64,000 bases of DNA from Bradyrhizobium oligotrophicum S58 (GTDB lineage: Bacteria > Pseudomonadota > Alphaproteobacteria > Rhizobiales > Xanthobacteraceae): contig NC_020453.1 in assembly GCF_000344805.1 (NCBI RefSeq), forward strand, positions 5,427,001 to 5,491,000. The letters run 5' to 3'. The position numbers were made by a program, and so were the translations under genes. Below are positions 15,707 to 24,085 of the stretch, piece after piece. Below the pieces are notes generated by a model, which did no database searches, was not told where the DNA came from, and saw only the letters and a program-made list of their open reading frames with translations. How positions within the stretch are numbered: position 1 is the first letter of the stretch; the number at the start of each line of letters is the position of its first letter.

Positions 15707-15852
15707 ACTGAGATTTTGGCAGGCGCTGTGGTCTCCATAGGCATCTTTGAACCTTCGCCTTCGCCGCCGGAACACATCCAGACGCCCTATTCCCGCCAAA
15801 CCCAGCATAAAAACCGACTGAACCCACCTCCCCATTCCGGTACACTCGCCAC

Positions 15853-16653
15853 GTGACCCATCGCCCGACGATTCTCGTGTTCGACTCCGGCCTCGGCGGC
15901 CTGTCCGTGCTGCGCGAGGTCGTGCGCGCCCGCCCCGATGCGCATTACGTCTATGTCGCCGACGACGCCTTCTTTCCCTACGGCCATCACAGCGAGCCGG
16001 CGCTGATCGCGCGCGTGGTGCCGCTGATGGGCGAGTTGATCGCGGCGCACCGGCCGGGCCTGATCGTGATCGCCTGCAACACCGCCTCGGTGCAAGTGCT
16101 GGCGCCGCTGCGCGCTGCCTACGCCACGCCCTTCGTCGGCACCGTGCCGGCCATCAAGCCCGCCTGCGCGCAGTCGCAGACCAGGCGCGTCTCCGTGCTC
16201 GGCACCAAGGCGACGGTGCAGCGCGAATACACCCACGCCCTGATCCGCGACTTCGCCGGAGGCTGCGAGGTCACCCTGGTCGGCTCCCCCGAGCTGGCCT
16301 CGCTCGCCGAGGCCGCCCTCAGCGGAACCACCGTCAGCGATGACGCGATCGCCGCCGAGATCGCGCCCTGCTTCACCGGCGACGCCGCCGACCCCGCCGG
16401 CCGCACCGACACGGTCGTGCTGGCCTGCACGCATTATCCGCTGCTGCTCGACCGGCTCGAACGCCTCGCGCCGTGGAAGGTGACCTGGATCGACCCGGCC
16501 CCCGCGATCGCGCGTCGCGTCGGCGACCTGTTGGGTCCCTCGACCGGCCATGCCGGCGACGACGGCGGCGCCACGATGATCTTCACCTCCAACAAGCCGC
16601 ATCAGCTCAGCCGCGCACTCACGCCCTATTTCGGCGGCCGTGTTCCGGCCTGA
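15853..16653 (+). CDS. murI: Glutamate racemase
   Basis: The 266-residue enzyme converts L- to D-glutamate for peptidoglycan. Both catalytic cysteines are visible: Cys75 in VIACNTASV and Cys192 in LACTHYPLL, with the opening VFDSGLGGLSVL. The start codon is GTG. Its position upstream of rpsD matches what I know of related genomes, although four genes intervene here. Confidence 0.95.
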   Translation: MTHRPTILVFDSGLGGLSVLREVVRARPDAHYVYVADDAFFPYGHHSEPALIARVVPLMGELIAAHRPGLIVIACNTASVQVLAPLRAAYATPFVGTVPAIKPACAQSQTRRVSVLGTKATVQREYTHALIRDFAGGCEVTLVGSPELASLAEAALSGTTVSDDAIAAEIAPCFTGDAADPAGRTDTVVLACTHYPLLLDRLERLAPWKVTWIDPAPAIARRVGDLLGPSTGHAGDDGGATMIFTSNKPHQLSRALTPYFGGRVPA

Positions 16654-16665
16654 CGGAGGCCCAGC

Positions 16666-17439
16666 ATGTCTGCGACGCCCAAACCGCTCAATCGCCTCAA
16701 ACAAGCCTGGCGCGACAAGCGGCCGACTTTCGGCGCCATAGCCACCATCCCGAGCATACAGACCGTGCGGATCATGGCGCAGTCGCTCGACTGGATCATC
16801 GTCGACCTCGAGCACGGGCCGATCGACCTTTCGACCGCGCATGCGATGATCACGGCCACGGCAGGCACGCCCTGCGTGCCGCTGGTGCGGATCGCCGCCA
16901 ACGAGCCGCATCTGGCCAAGGCGCCGATGGACCTCGGCGCGCTCGGCATCAACTTCCCGATGATCTCGAGCCGCGCTGATGCCGAGAAGGCGGTGCGCAG
17001 CGTGCGTTATCCGCCCGTTGGCGACCGCCTATGGGGTCCGTTCCATGCGCCGTTCCACTGGAACGTCTCGATGGCCGAGTACATGGCGACCGCCGATGAC
17101 GACATGATCTGCATGGTGACGATCGAGCATGTCGAGGCGGTCGAGCGCATCGACGAGATCATGGCCACGCCCGGCATCGACATTGCCGTGATCGGCCCCG
17201 GCGACTTGGCCACCTCGATCAACAAGCGCGGCCAGCTCGATGATCCCGCAGTGAAATCGCTGATCGCGCGCGCCGAGGCCGGCATTGTCAAATCGGGCGT
17301 GCCGATCGGCGGCGCGGCGCGCAGCGCCGAGCAGGCCAACGCGATGATCGATCGCGGTTATCTGGCGCTGGCGCTCGGCTTCGACTGGTCCTTGTTCCAG
17401 CGCGGCATTGCCGCAAGCTTCGAGGGGATCAGGCGCTGA
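16666..17439 (+). CDS. HpcH/HpaI-type aldolase
   Basis: The 257-residue TIM-barrel protein has the family motifs VDLEHGPIDL, VRIAANEP, and the metal/substrate loop IEHVEAVERIDEI with IGPGDLATSI. Class II pyruvate aldolases of this family cleave 4-hydroxy-2-oxo acids such as 2,4-dihydroxyhept-2-enedioate. An ACGGAGG ribosome site precedes the ATG, 12 bases after murI, so the two may be co-transcribed. The physiological aldol substrate is not evident. Confidence 0.9.
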   Translation: MSATPKPLNRLKQAWRDKRPTFGAIATIPSIQTVRIMAQSLDWIIVDLEHGPIDLSTAHAMITATAGTPCVPLVRIAANEPHLAKAPMDLGALGINFPMISSRADAEKAVRSVRYPPVGDRLWGPFHAPFHWNVSMAEYMATADDDMICMVTIEHVEAVERIDEIMATPGIDIAVIGPGDLATSINKRGQLDDPAVKSLIARAEAGIVKSGVPIGGAARSAEQANAMIDRGYLALALGFDWSLFQRGIAASFEGIRR

Positions 17440-17490
17440 TTCGGCGTCGCTTCACGTTCCGAACGAAAAACAACATAGGGGGAGAAGACC

Positions 17491-17877
17491 ATGATGAAGA
17501 AGACGATTTTCGGCCTGTCGCTGGCCGTGCTCGGGCTCGGGGCCGCACTGGCGCAGCAGCCGGCGATCAAGCGGACCATGCTGCAGAAGACCGATTTCCC
17601 CGACGGCTATGCCATCGTCGAGGCGATCGCCGAGATCACGGCCGGCGGCGCGGCGGGCCGCCATACCCACCCCGGGGTCGAGACCTCGTACATCCTTGAG
17701 GGAGAGGCCGAGCTGATCATCGAAGGCCAGCCCGACCGGCACCTCAAGGCGGGGGATTCGTTCCAGATCCCGGCCGGGGTGGTCCATGACGCCAAGGTCC
17801 ATGGCGACAAGAACCTGAAGGTGCTCGGCGTCTACGTGGTCGACAAGACCAAGCCGCTCGCCTCGCCGGCGCCATAG
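17491..17877 (+). CDS. Secreted cupin-domain protein
   Basis: The 128-residue protein has a signal peptide (KKTIFGLSLAVLGLGAALAQ) followed by one cupin domain. The metal-site motif GGAAGRHTHPGVETSYILEG supplies two His and a Glu, and the second cupin motif GDSFQIPAGVVHDAK supplies the last His. A periplasmic single-domain cupin can be a small dioxygenase, isomerase or ligand binder; none is indicated. GGGGGAG precedes the start. Confidence 0.88.
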   Translation: MMKKTIFGLSLAVLGLGAALAQQPAIKRTMLQKTDFPDGYAIVEAIAEITAGGAAGRHTHPGVETSYILEGEAELIIEGQPDRHLKAGDSFQIPAGVVHDAKVHGDKNLKVLGVYVVDKTKPLASPAP

Positions 17878-17974
17878 ACCGGCGCTTCCGTAACCCGGCC
17901 TGCGGTGTTAACAGCAGCCGCCGCCGGGATCGGACCAGGCCAACCAGAACCAACGGGGAGCGACACGTTTCAGG

Positions 17975-18751
17975 ATGCGCGGAACCACCAGGACAATCTC
18001 GTTGCCGCGCCGCCTGATCATCGATCTGATGCGCGCCTCCTGCGACGTTCCGTTCGTCTCGCTGGCGCGGACCCTCAACATCCGGCCGCTGCTGGAGGCC
18101 CGTGGCGCCGCCGCCTCCCCGCCGGGCTTCGCCGCGGTCTTCGTCAAGGCGTTCGCACTGGTCGCCAGGGACGAGCCGACCCTGCGGACGCTCTACGTCA
18201 AATGGCCCTGGCCCGCTTTCTACGAGCTGCCGCGCAACATCGCGATGGTGGCGACCGCCCGGGTCGAGGATGGCGAGCCCTGCGTGCTGCCGCAGCGGGT
18301 CGGCGATCCCGACCGGCTGACATTGGCCGAGGTCGACGCCATCATCCGCTGGGGTAAGGAAGCACCAGCCGATCAGGTGCCGGCATTCCGCAAGATGCTG
18401 CTGACCACCCGCCTGCCCTGGCCGCTACGCCGGCTCGCCTGGTGGGTCGGGCTCAGCTTCGGCCGCCAGCGCGCCAACTGGTTCGGCAATTTCGCCGTCA
18501 CCGGCGTCTCGGCCTATGGCGGCGGCGAGCTGCATGCGCTCAGCCCCGGGCCCTACATCCTGAGCTTCGACGTCGCCAAGCCCGACGGCACCATCGGTGC
18601 CATGATCCGCTGGGACCACCGGGTCACGGACGCCGCCCTCATCGCCCGGACCTTTGCCCGCCTGGAAGAGGTGCTGAATGGCGAGATCGCGGCCGAGATC
18701 AGGGCGTCGCGGGCCTCCGAACCCAAGCCGGTCCGGGCGATCGGCGCCTGA
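17975..18751 (+). CDS. Stand-alone 2-oxoacid dehydrogenase acyltransferase-like protein
   Basis: The 258-residue protein resembles the C-terminal catalytic domain of E2 acyltransferases (chloramphenicol-acetyltransferase fold) but has no lipoyl or subunit-binding domain. The catalytic-type motif reads RWDHRVTDAAL, keeping the His and Asp of HRxxDG but with Ala in place of Gly. The central SFGRQRANWFGNFAVTGVSA is also typical. It probably acylates something other than a lipoylated E2 partner. It stands alone before rpsD. Confidence 0.8.
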   Translation: MRGTTRTISLPRRLIIDLMRASCDVPFVSLARTLNIRPLLEARGAAASPPGFAAVFVKAFALVARDEPTLRTLYVKWPWPAFYELPRNIAMVATARVEDGEPCVLPQRVGDPDRLTLAEVDAIIRWGKEAPADQVPAFRKMLLTTRLPWPLRRLAWWVGLSFGRQRANWFGNFAVTGVSAYGGGELHALSPGPYILSFDVAKPDGTIGAMIRWDHRVTDAALIARTFARLEEVLNGEIAAEIRASRASEPKPVRAIGA

Positions 18752-18857
18752 GCGGACGGAATCGGTGCCGTTTGCGACTTACGACGGCCGTCGAGCATGA
18801 AATTGAGCGGGAGGGACGATTTGATCGCAAAAAGTGGTCCTAGCGGTTTGACAGAAC

Positions 18858-18909
18858 GGCGGTTTCTCCCGTAGAAACCGCCCTGCTCGCGGGCCGCTTT
18901 CGGCCCGCG
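18858..18909 (+). promoter_or_regulatory. Two tandem perfect hairpins upstream of rpsD
   Basis: GGCGGTTTCT/AGAAACCGCC (18858-18882, 5-base loop) is followed after five bases by CGCGGGCCG/CGGCCCGCG (18888-18909, loop CTTT). A TTGACA lies at 18848. No U-run follows, so these may end the previous transcript or form part of the rpsD leader. Confidence 0.6.
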
Positions 18910-19034
18910 TTGCGTTTCGCGACCCGTGGCCTCGTCCCTTCATGCTTTGGGGACGGGCCTGTCGGTGGACCGGATTTTCCGGACACACAGGAGGGCGCGT
19001 TTCCTCAAACCCTAACTTAATCGAAGAGGACGCG

Positions 19035-19652
19035 ATGACTAAGCGCAGTGAGGCGAAGTACAAGATCGATCGCCGCATGGGCCAGAATATCTGGGGCCGC
19101 CCGAAGAGCCCTGTCAACCGCCGTGAATATGGCCCCGGCCAGCACGGCCAGCGCCGCAAGGGCAAGCTCTCGGACTTCGGCGTGCAGCTGCGCGCCAAGC
19201 AGAAGCTGAAGGGCTATTACGCCAACATCTCCGAGCGCCAGTTCCACGGCATCTATGTCGAGGCCGGCCGCATCAAGGGCGACACCGGCGAGAACCTGAT
19301 CGGCATTCTCGAGCGCCGTCTCGACACCGTCGTGTTCCGCGCCAAGTTCGTCTCGACCATGTTCGCCGCGCGCCAGTTCATCAACCACGGCCACATCAAG
19401 GTGAACGGCCGCAAGGTCAACATCTCGAGCTACCAGGTCAAGCCGGGCGACGTGATCGAGGTCAAGGAAGCCTCGAAGCAGCTCGCCGTGGTGCTGGAAG
19501 CCACCCAGCTCGCCGAGCGTGACGTGCCCGACTACATCGAGGCCGATCACTCCAAGATGACCGCGAAGTTCATCCGCATCCCGGCGCTGTCGGACGTGCC
19601 GTTCGCGGTGCAGATGGAGCCGCATCTGATCGTCGAGTTCTACTCGCGCTGA
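19035..19652 (+). CDS. rpsD: 30S ribosomal protein S4
   Basis: The 205-residue protein has the N-terminal S4 domain with [20 protein letters not shown] and the S4 RNA-binding domain from about residue 95 ([35 protein letters not shown]). It binds 16S rRNA early in small-subunit assembly. It is a single-gene unit here, as usual in alphaproteobacteria, not in the alpha operon. The N-terminus lacks zinc cysteines. GAAGAGG precedes the ATG, and a good terminator follows. Confidence 0.98.
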   Translation: MTKRSEAKYKIDRRMGQNIWGRPKSPVNRREYGPGQHGQRRKGKLSDFGVQLRAKQKLKGYYANISERQFHGIYVEAGRIKGDTGENLIGILERRLDTVVFRAKFVSTMFAARQFINHGHIKVNGRKVNISSYQVKPGDVIEVKEASKQLAVVLEATQLAERDVPDYIEADHSKMTAKFIRIPALSDVPFAVQMEPHLIVEFYSR

Positions 19653-19691
19653 TCTTGACCGGACGGAAGTCCGATCCCATCTGATAATCCG

Positions 19692-19726
19692 AAGGCCCTG
19701 GCACGCGCCGGGGCCTTTTCTTTTTG
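19692..19726 (+). terminator. Rho-independent terminator of rpsD
   Basis: AAGGCCC pairs with GGGCCTT around a 12-base loop and is followed by TTCTTTTT, 40 bases after the rpsD stop. Confidence 0.85.
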
Positions 19727-19856
19727 GACTTCTTTCGGATCAGGCGAACCGATTCCCGAATGCCACACTTGCCACGAAATCGCCTCAACGGTGGCTGACA
19801 GCGAATCCGTCCCGTGATTCACTGTCTGCAGTTGTAAAGTAAGCGGGGCGTTCGCC

Positions 19857-20411
19857 ATGGAGTTCAACAGGCGCAATATCATCTTTGGCGCGTTGCCGAC
19901 CGATGCGGTCGGTGCTCCGCCTCTGCCGCCGTTGCGGGCACCGCCCCTCAGTGCTTCACCGTTACGCGCACGGACCTCCGGCGTGCGCTACCGCTTCAAC
20001 GACGGTCTCTATCCGTCCACCGTCTTCGACCTTCTCGAACGCTCCTGCTGGCACGTCCAGTCCGATGCGACAGCCCATGTGATCCGCCATGTCGGAACCG
20101 GGCTCACCTTTGCCGACGCGCAGCTTCGCACCGATCCGTTCGCGCTCGAGCTTCTGCATTGCTTCGACGATTCCCGCGAGCTCGCCGACGAATGGCACAC
20201 CATGCTGGTCGGCTGGGCCGCGGTGAACATGGGCTGGAACGTCAAGCGGCAGCGTCCGGGCGCCGCGTTGCTTCTTTCGCCGTCGCGACAGAGCCCGATG
20301 GACTCCTGGGTGTTCGATTGCACCGAGGCGCCGCCGCTGGTCGCCGAGCCGATCGAGACCCGGCCGTTGCGGCGGCCGGACATCTGGCTCAATCCGCCGC
20401 GCGCGGCGTAG
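19857..20411 (+). CDS. Hypothetical protein
   Basis: The 184-residue product opens with a Pro/Ala-rich tail (APPLPPLRAPPLSASP) and then a compact domain with conserved-looking segments (SCWHVQSDATAHVIRHVG, DDSRELADEWHTMLVGWAA). No signal peptide, helix bundle or enzymatic motif is recognised. It starts with ATG after the GC-rich CGGGGCG. Coding bias in third positions supports a real gene. Confidence 0.65.
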   Translation: MEFNRRNIIFGALPTDAVGAPPLPPLRAPPLSASPLRARTSGVRYRFNDGLYPSTVFDLLERSCWHVQSDATAHVIRHVGTGLTFADAQLRTDPFALELLHCFDDSRELADEWHTMLVGWAAVNMGWNVKRQRPGAALLLSPSRQSPMDSWVFDCTEAPPLVAEPIETRPLRRPDIWLNPPRAA

Positions 20412-20486
20412 CTCGCGGAGGAGCGTTTTGCGGGAGCATTGCGAGTTGGGTAAGGTCCGGCCGTGAAAGCCGAACGAGGACTGCCG

Positions 20487-21554
20487 ATGTATTACACCCC
20501 GCCCCCGCGCGATCCCAAGGCGCCGCCCGTGCGCGTCAACCTGTTGTCGGATACGCAGACCCGGCCTACCCCGGCGATGCGCGAGGCGATCGCGCGGGCG
20601 GAGGTCGGCGACGAGCAGATCGGCGACGATCCGACCGTGCACGAGCTCACCGCCCGCGTCGCCGCCCTGCTCGGCAAGGAAGCCGCGGTGCTAATGCCGT
20701 CGGGCACGATGTGCAACGTTACGGCGACACTGGTGCATTGCCGGCCGGGCGACGAGATCCTGGCGCACGAGACCGCGCACATCATCTCGCGCGAGGGCGG
20801 CGCGCATGCGGCGCTGGGCGGTTTCCAGGTCACGCAGCTGAAGGGCCCTGACGGGCAGTTCACGCCGGAGACGTTCCGCGCCGCGCTGCATCCGCGCAGC
20901 CGCTACCAGCCGCCGCAGACGGTCGTCAGCGTCGAGCAGACCGCCAATATCGGCGGCGGCACGATCTGGAAGAAGGCCGCGCTCGACGAGATCGTCGCGA
21001 TCGCCAAGGCCCAGGGCATGGCGACGCATATGGACGGCGCGCGGCTGCTCAATGCCACCGTCGCCACCGGCATTCCGGCGGCCGACATGGCGGCAGGCTG
21101 GGATTCGGCCTGGATCGATTTTTCCAAGGGGCTCGGCGCGCCGATCGGCGGCGTGCTCGCCGGCAGCGCCGCCTTCATCGACGAGGTCTGGCGCTGGAAA
21201 CAGCGGCTCGGCGGCGCAATGCGCCAGGCCGGCGTGGTCGCCGCAGCCTGCATCTACGCGCTGGACCACCATGTCGACCGGCTGGCCGACGATCACGCCA
21301 ATGCGCGCGCGCTGGCGCGCGGCCTGTCGCAGATCCAGGGCGTCGAGGTGCAGGAGCCCGAGACCAATCTCGTGTTCTTCAAGCCGGATGGCGCAGGCGT
21401 CAGCGGCGAGAAGATGGTGAGCGGACTCCGCAAGCGCGGCGTGCTGCTGGCCATGATGGACGGCCGCATCCGCGCCTGCACCCATCTCGACGTGACCTCG
21501 GCGATGATCGAAGAGACCATCGGCCATGTCCGGGAGATCGTGCGCGGCGCTTAA
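20487..21554 (+). CDS. ltaE: Low-specificity threonine aldolase family enzyme
   Basis: The PLP enzyme (355 residues from the ATG of MYYTPPP) shows the fold-type I pattern VNLLSDTQTRPTPAMREAI, the substrate-binding GDEQIGDDPTVHELTA, and the lysine region WIDFSKGLGAPIGGVLAG. It should cleave L-threonine or L-allo-threonine to glycine and acetaldehyde. ACGAGGA lies before the ATG; a GTG 24 bases upstream is less likely. The gene is alone, and the symbol reflects the family rather than tested specificity. Confidence 0.88.
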   Translation: MYYTPPPRDPKAPPVRVNLLSDTQTRPTPAMREAIARAEVGDEQIGDDPTVHELTARVAALLGKEAAVLMPSGTMCNVTATLVHCRPGDEILAHETAHIISREGGAHAALGGFQVTQLKGPDGQFTPETFRAALHPRSRYQPPQTVVSVEQTANIGGGTIWKKAALDEIVAIAKAQGMATHMDGARLLNATVATGIPAADMAAGWDSAWIDFSKGLGAPIGGVLAGSAAFIDEVWRWKQRLGGAMRQAGVVAAACIYALDHHVDRLADDHANARALARGLSQIQGVEVQEPETNLVFFKPDGAGVSGEKMVSGLRKRGVLLAMMDGRIRACTHLDVTSAMIEETIGHVREIVRGA

Positions 21555-21558
21555 CCTC

Positions 21559-21640
21559 GTAGCCCGGATGAGCGCAGCGACATCCGGGGTTCGCGATGCA
21601 GCACGTGAGACCCCGGGGTCGCTCCGCTCGCCCGGACTAC
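21559..21640. repeat. Intergenic palindromic repeat, family C copy 1
   Basis: GTAGCCCGGATGAGCGCAGC at the left, GCTCCGCTCGCCCGGACTAC at the right. The last three bases include the stop codon of the serine hydrolase on the other strand. A second copy is at 33535-33617. Confidence 0.8.
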
Positions 21641-22854
21641 GCGAGCGCGCCATAGACCAGCTGCCGCACATCGCTCGCGATGCGGCCGCGCTGCGACGGC
21701 GCCTGCATCATGACGATGACGAACAGATCGTCGGCGGGATCGATGAAGAAGAACGTCCCGCCGACACCGTCCCAGCCATATTCGCCGGATGGCAACGGTG
21801 GTCTCTCTGTGATGCGCACGGAGAATCCCAAGCCGAAACCGTGGTCGGCACCGGGGAAATAGAGGTCATCGCGACGAATCCCCACTCCCACCACATGATC
21901 CCGCGTCATCAACGCGACGGTCTCGGGCTTCAAATAGCGGCGACCGTCGAACATGCCGCCATTCAGCAGCATCTGCGCGAACCGCGCGTAGTCGGAGATG
22001 GTGCTGATCATCCCCGCCCCGCCCGACTCCCAACGTCTGCGGCGGATCGGATCATCCAGGCCGGCAACGGGACGATCGAACCAGTCGCGCGGCGACGGCT
22101 CGGCAACGCGGTTGCGCCGGCTCGGGTCAGCCAGGAAGAAGGCCGTCTCGTGCATGCCGAGCGGACCGAGCAGCCGGTCCCGCTCGAACTGAAACAACGA
22201 GCTGTCGGAGGCGATCTCGATCACCCGTCCGAGCACGTCGGTCGAGTGGCCGTAGTCCCACAATGTCCCCGGCTGCTCGGCGAGCGGAAGCTTGGCGAGA
22301 CGCGCGGCGAATGTCTCGTTGTCGATGTCGCCATCGAACAGCTGCGCATTGGCGTAGTGCCGGCGAACCGCCGTCTCGCCGTAGAAGCCGTAGGTGAGAC
22401 CCGAGGTATGGCGCAGGAGGTCGAGAATGGTGATCGGACTAGCAAGCGGCCGACCGTCGACCTTTACATCGGCGAACGCAGGAATGTAGGTCGAGAGCGC
22501 ATCATTCAACCTCAGCCTGCCGTCATCGACCAGCATCATCGCCGCCACCGACGTGACAGGCTTCGACATCGAATAAATGCGGAAAATCGCATCCTCCGCC
22601 ATGGGCGAGCGGGTCGCCGGATCGCACAATCCGAAGCTCTGCAGCAGGACCGGATTGCCATGCTGCTGGACCAGCACGACCGCGCCGGGAATGGTGCCGG
22701 CGGAGACCTCGTTGCGGAAATAGTCGGAGACCTTGTCGAGCCGCGACCGATCGAGATCGCGCGGCGACGGTCCGCCCGCGCGGGCCAAGGCAGGCAGCAT
22801 GGGCGCGGCCAGGAATGCGCCGAGCAGCGACCTTCGCGAGACCTGCCGAGCCAC
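21637..22854 (-). CDS. Serine hydrolase of the beta-lactamase class C / esterase family
   Basis: The 405-residue protein has a Tat-like signal (SRRSLLGAFLAAPMLPALARA) and a penicillin-binding-type domain. The nucleophile motif SMSK (SxxK) and the YGHS tyrosine motif are visible; the C-terminal HGFGLGF region replaces the usual KTG. Such proteins include periplasmic esterases and D-aminopeptidases, not necessarily beta-lactamases. The GTG at 22854 with GGAG upstream is chosen because it sits just before the twin-arginine motif; a TTG ten codons earlier abuts the macro-domain gene. Confidence 0.85.
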   Translation of the reverse strand: MARQVSRRSLLGAFLAAPMLPALARAGGPSPRDLDRSRLDKVSDYFRNEVSAGTIPGAVVLVQQHGNPVLLQSFGLCDPATRSPMAEDAIFRIYSMSKPVTSVAAMMLVDDGRLRLNDALSTYIPAFADVKVDGRPLASPITILDLLRHTSGLTYGFYGETAVRRHYANAQLFDGDIDNETFAARLAKLPLAEQPGTLWDYGHSTDVLGRVIEIASDSSLFQFERDRLLGPLGMHETAFFLADPSRRNRVAEPSPRDWFDRPVAGLDDPIRRRRWESGGAGMISTISDYARFAQMLLNGGMFDGRRYLKPETVALMTRDHVVGVGIRRDDLYFPGADHGFGLGFSVRITERPPLPSGEYGWDGVGGTFFFIDPADDLFVIVMMQAPSQRGRIASDVRQLVYGALA

Positions 22855-22884
22855 CTTATCGGCTCCGCCGCCGGCCGGCCGCAA

Positions 22885-23454
22885 TCATCTCGCCGAACGC
22901 GCGCGAGCGCGGCTGGCGATCGCCTCGCTCAGGGCCTGGTCGTGCAGCTCGGCGCTCTGTTCGGAGAAGCAGCAGAACACGATCTGGGACAGCGAGGTCT
23001 CCGTGCTGATCGCCTCGATCGAGGTCGCGACCGCGATCGACGCTGCACGATCGGCGGGAAAGCGGAAGATGCCGGTCGAGATCGCAGGAAATGCGACGGA
23101 GTCGAGGAGGAGCTTGTGACACAGCTCAATCGAGCGCCGGTAGCACGACGCCAGCAGCTCCGGCTCGCCGCGGTCACCGCCCTGCCAGACCGGGCCGACG
23201 GTGTGAATCACATGACGGGCCGGCAGGCGATAGCCCTTGGTGATCTTGGCCTCGCCGGTCTTGCAGCCATGGAGCATGCGGCATTCCATGACGAGGTCCG
23301 GACCCGCGGCGCGGTGAATCGCGCCATCGACGCCGCCACCACCGAGCAACGACGAATTCGCGGCGTTGACGATGGCGTCAACGCCGAGCTTGGTGATGTC
23401 GGCTGTGATGACCTCGAACCGGGTCGCGCCGATCTTTCGGACTGGATAGCTCAG
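22885..23454 (-). CDS. Macro domain protein (ADP-ribose hydrolase type)
   Basis: The macro fold is complete only if translation begins upstream of the TTG at 23349: the frame then adds [20 protein letters not shown], the conserved ADP-ribose-binding opening. The [17 protein letters not shown] loop, [20 protein letters not shown] and [13 protein letters not shown] are all typical of MacroD-type enzymes that remove ADP-ribose or deacetylate O-acetyl-ADP-ribose. No ATG, GTG or TTG exists in the needed stretch; the best candidate is CTG at 23454, overlapping the grxD stop as CTGA. The start is therefore uncertain. Confidence 0.8.
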   Translation of the reverse strand: MSYPVRKIGATRFEVITADITKLGVDAIVNAANSSLLGGGGVDGAIHRAAGPDLVMECRMLHGCKTGEAKITKGYRLPARHVIHTVGPVWQGGDRGEPELLASCYRRSIELCHKLLLDSVAFPAISTGIFRFPADRAASIAVATSIEAISTETSLSQIVFCCFSEQSAELHDQALSEAIASRARARSAR

Positions 23455-23789
23455 GCCGAGGCTGCCGTGCCGACCGGAACGCCCTTGTCGGTGAACAGCT
23501 GCTGCAGCTCGCCGCTCTGGAACATCTCGCGGATGATGTCGCAGCCGCCGACGAACTCGCCCTTCACATAGAGCTGCGGGATCGTCGGCCAGTTCGAGAA
23601 CGTCTTGATGCCGTTGCGCAGCTCGGCGGATTCGAGAACGTTGAGGCCCTTATAGCCGACGCCGACATGGTCGAGGATCTGCACGACCTGGCCGGAAAAT
23701 CCGCACTGCGGAAACTGCGGCGTCCCCTTCATGAACAGGACGACGTCGTTCGACTTCACTTCGTTGTCAATGAATTGCTCAATGCTCAT
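23451..23789 (-). CDS. grxD: Monothiol glutaredoxin (Grx4 type)
   Basis: The 112-residue protein carries the CGFS active site at residues 29-32, preceded by KGTPQFPQ, and the glutathione-binding segments [18 protein letters not shown] and DI. Such proteins bind a shared 2Fe-2S cluster and pass it to clients, often as a complex with BolA. bolA is encoded 3.8 kb away on the same strand, with egtB, egtD and ltrA lying between; in related genomes I recall the two genes as near neighbours. Confidence 0.96.
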   Translation of the reverse strand: MSIEQFIDNEVKSNDVVLFMKGTPQFPQCGFSGQVVQILDHVGVGYKGLNVLESAELRNGIKTFSNWPTIPQLYVKGEFVGGCDIIREMFQSGELQQLFTDKGVPVGTAASA

Positions 23790-24036
23790 CTTCGCTTCCT
23801 CTAGGGCGTCTCAAGGAACGCCTGGGGCTCGGTGCCGCTCCGATCGCGCCAGGACGCATTCCGCCCGGGCCGACCGTCACTCCCTCTATATGTAGCGCAA
23901 ACCGTTGTTCAGCCAAAGTAAAATGCCAAGGAGCCACCGTTGCGGGGGCCACCATGGCCTGCGGACATCAATAAGATAGCCCGCCACGAGGGTTTTATCC
24001 GGTAACCAAGCGCCTATTTAGGACGAACTGTCCAAA

Positions 24037-24061
24037 GGAACTTGTTCCTTGGAACATCGTT
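24037..24061 (+). promoter_or_regulatory. EcfG-type promoter of the egtBD operon
   Basis: GGAAC, 16 bases, CGTT: an exact general-stress promoter ending 24 bases before the GTG start of egtB. It overlaps an inverted repeat AAGGAAC-TT-GTTCCTT (24035-24050), which could be a separate operator or chance. Confidence 0.7.
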
Positions 24062-24085
24062 TTCTCCCGGCATACGGAGACCCTC

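Noticed and set aside
21526..23571. A 681-codon open frame on the plus strand
   Set aside because: It is antisense to the serine hydrolase, macro-domain and grxD genes. In GC-rich DNA the opposite frame stays open by codon bias; its translation is Arg/His/Asp-rich with no domain.
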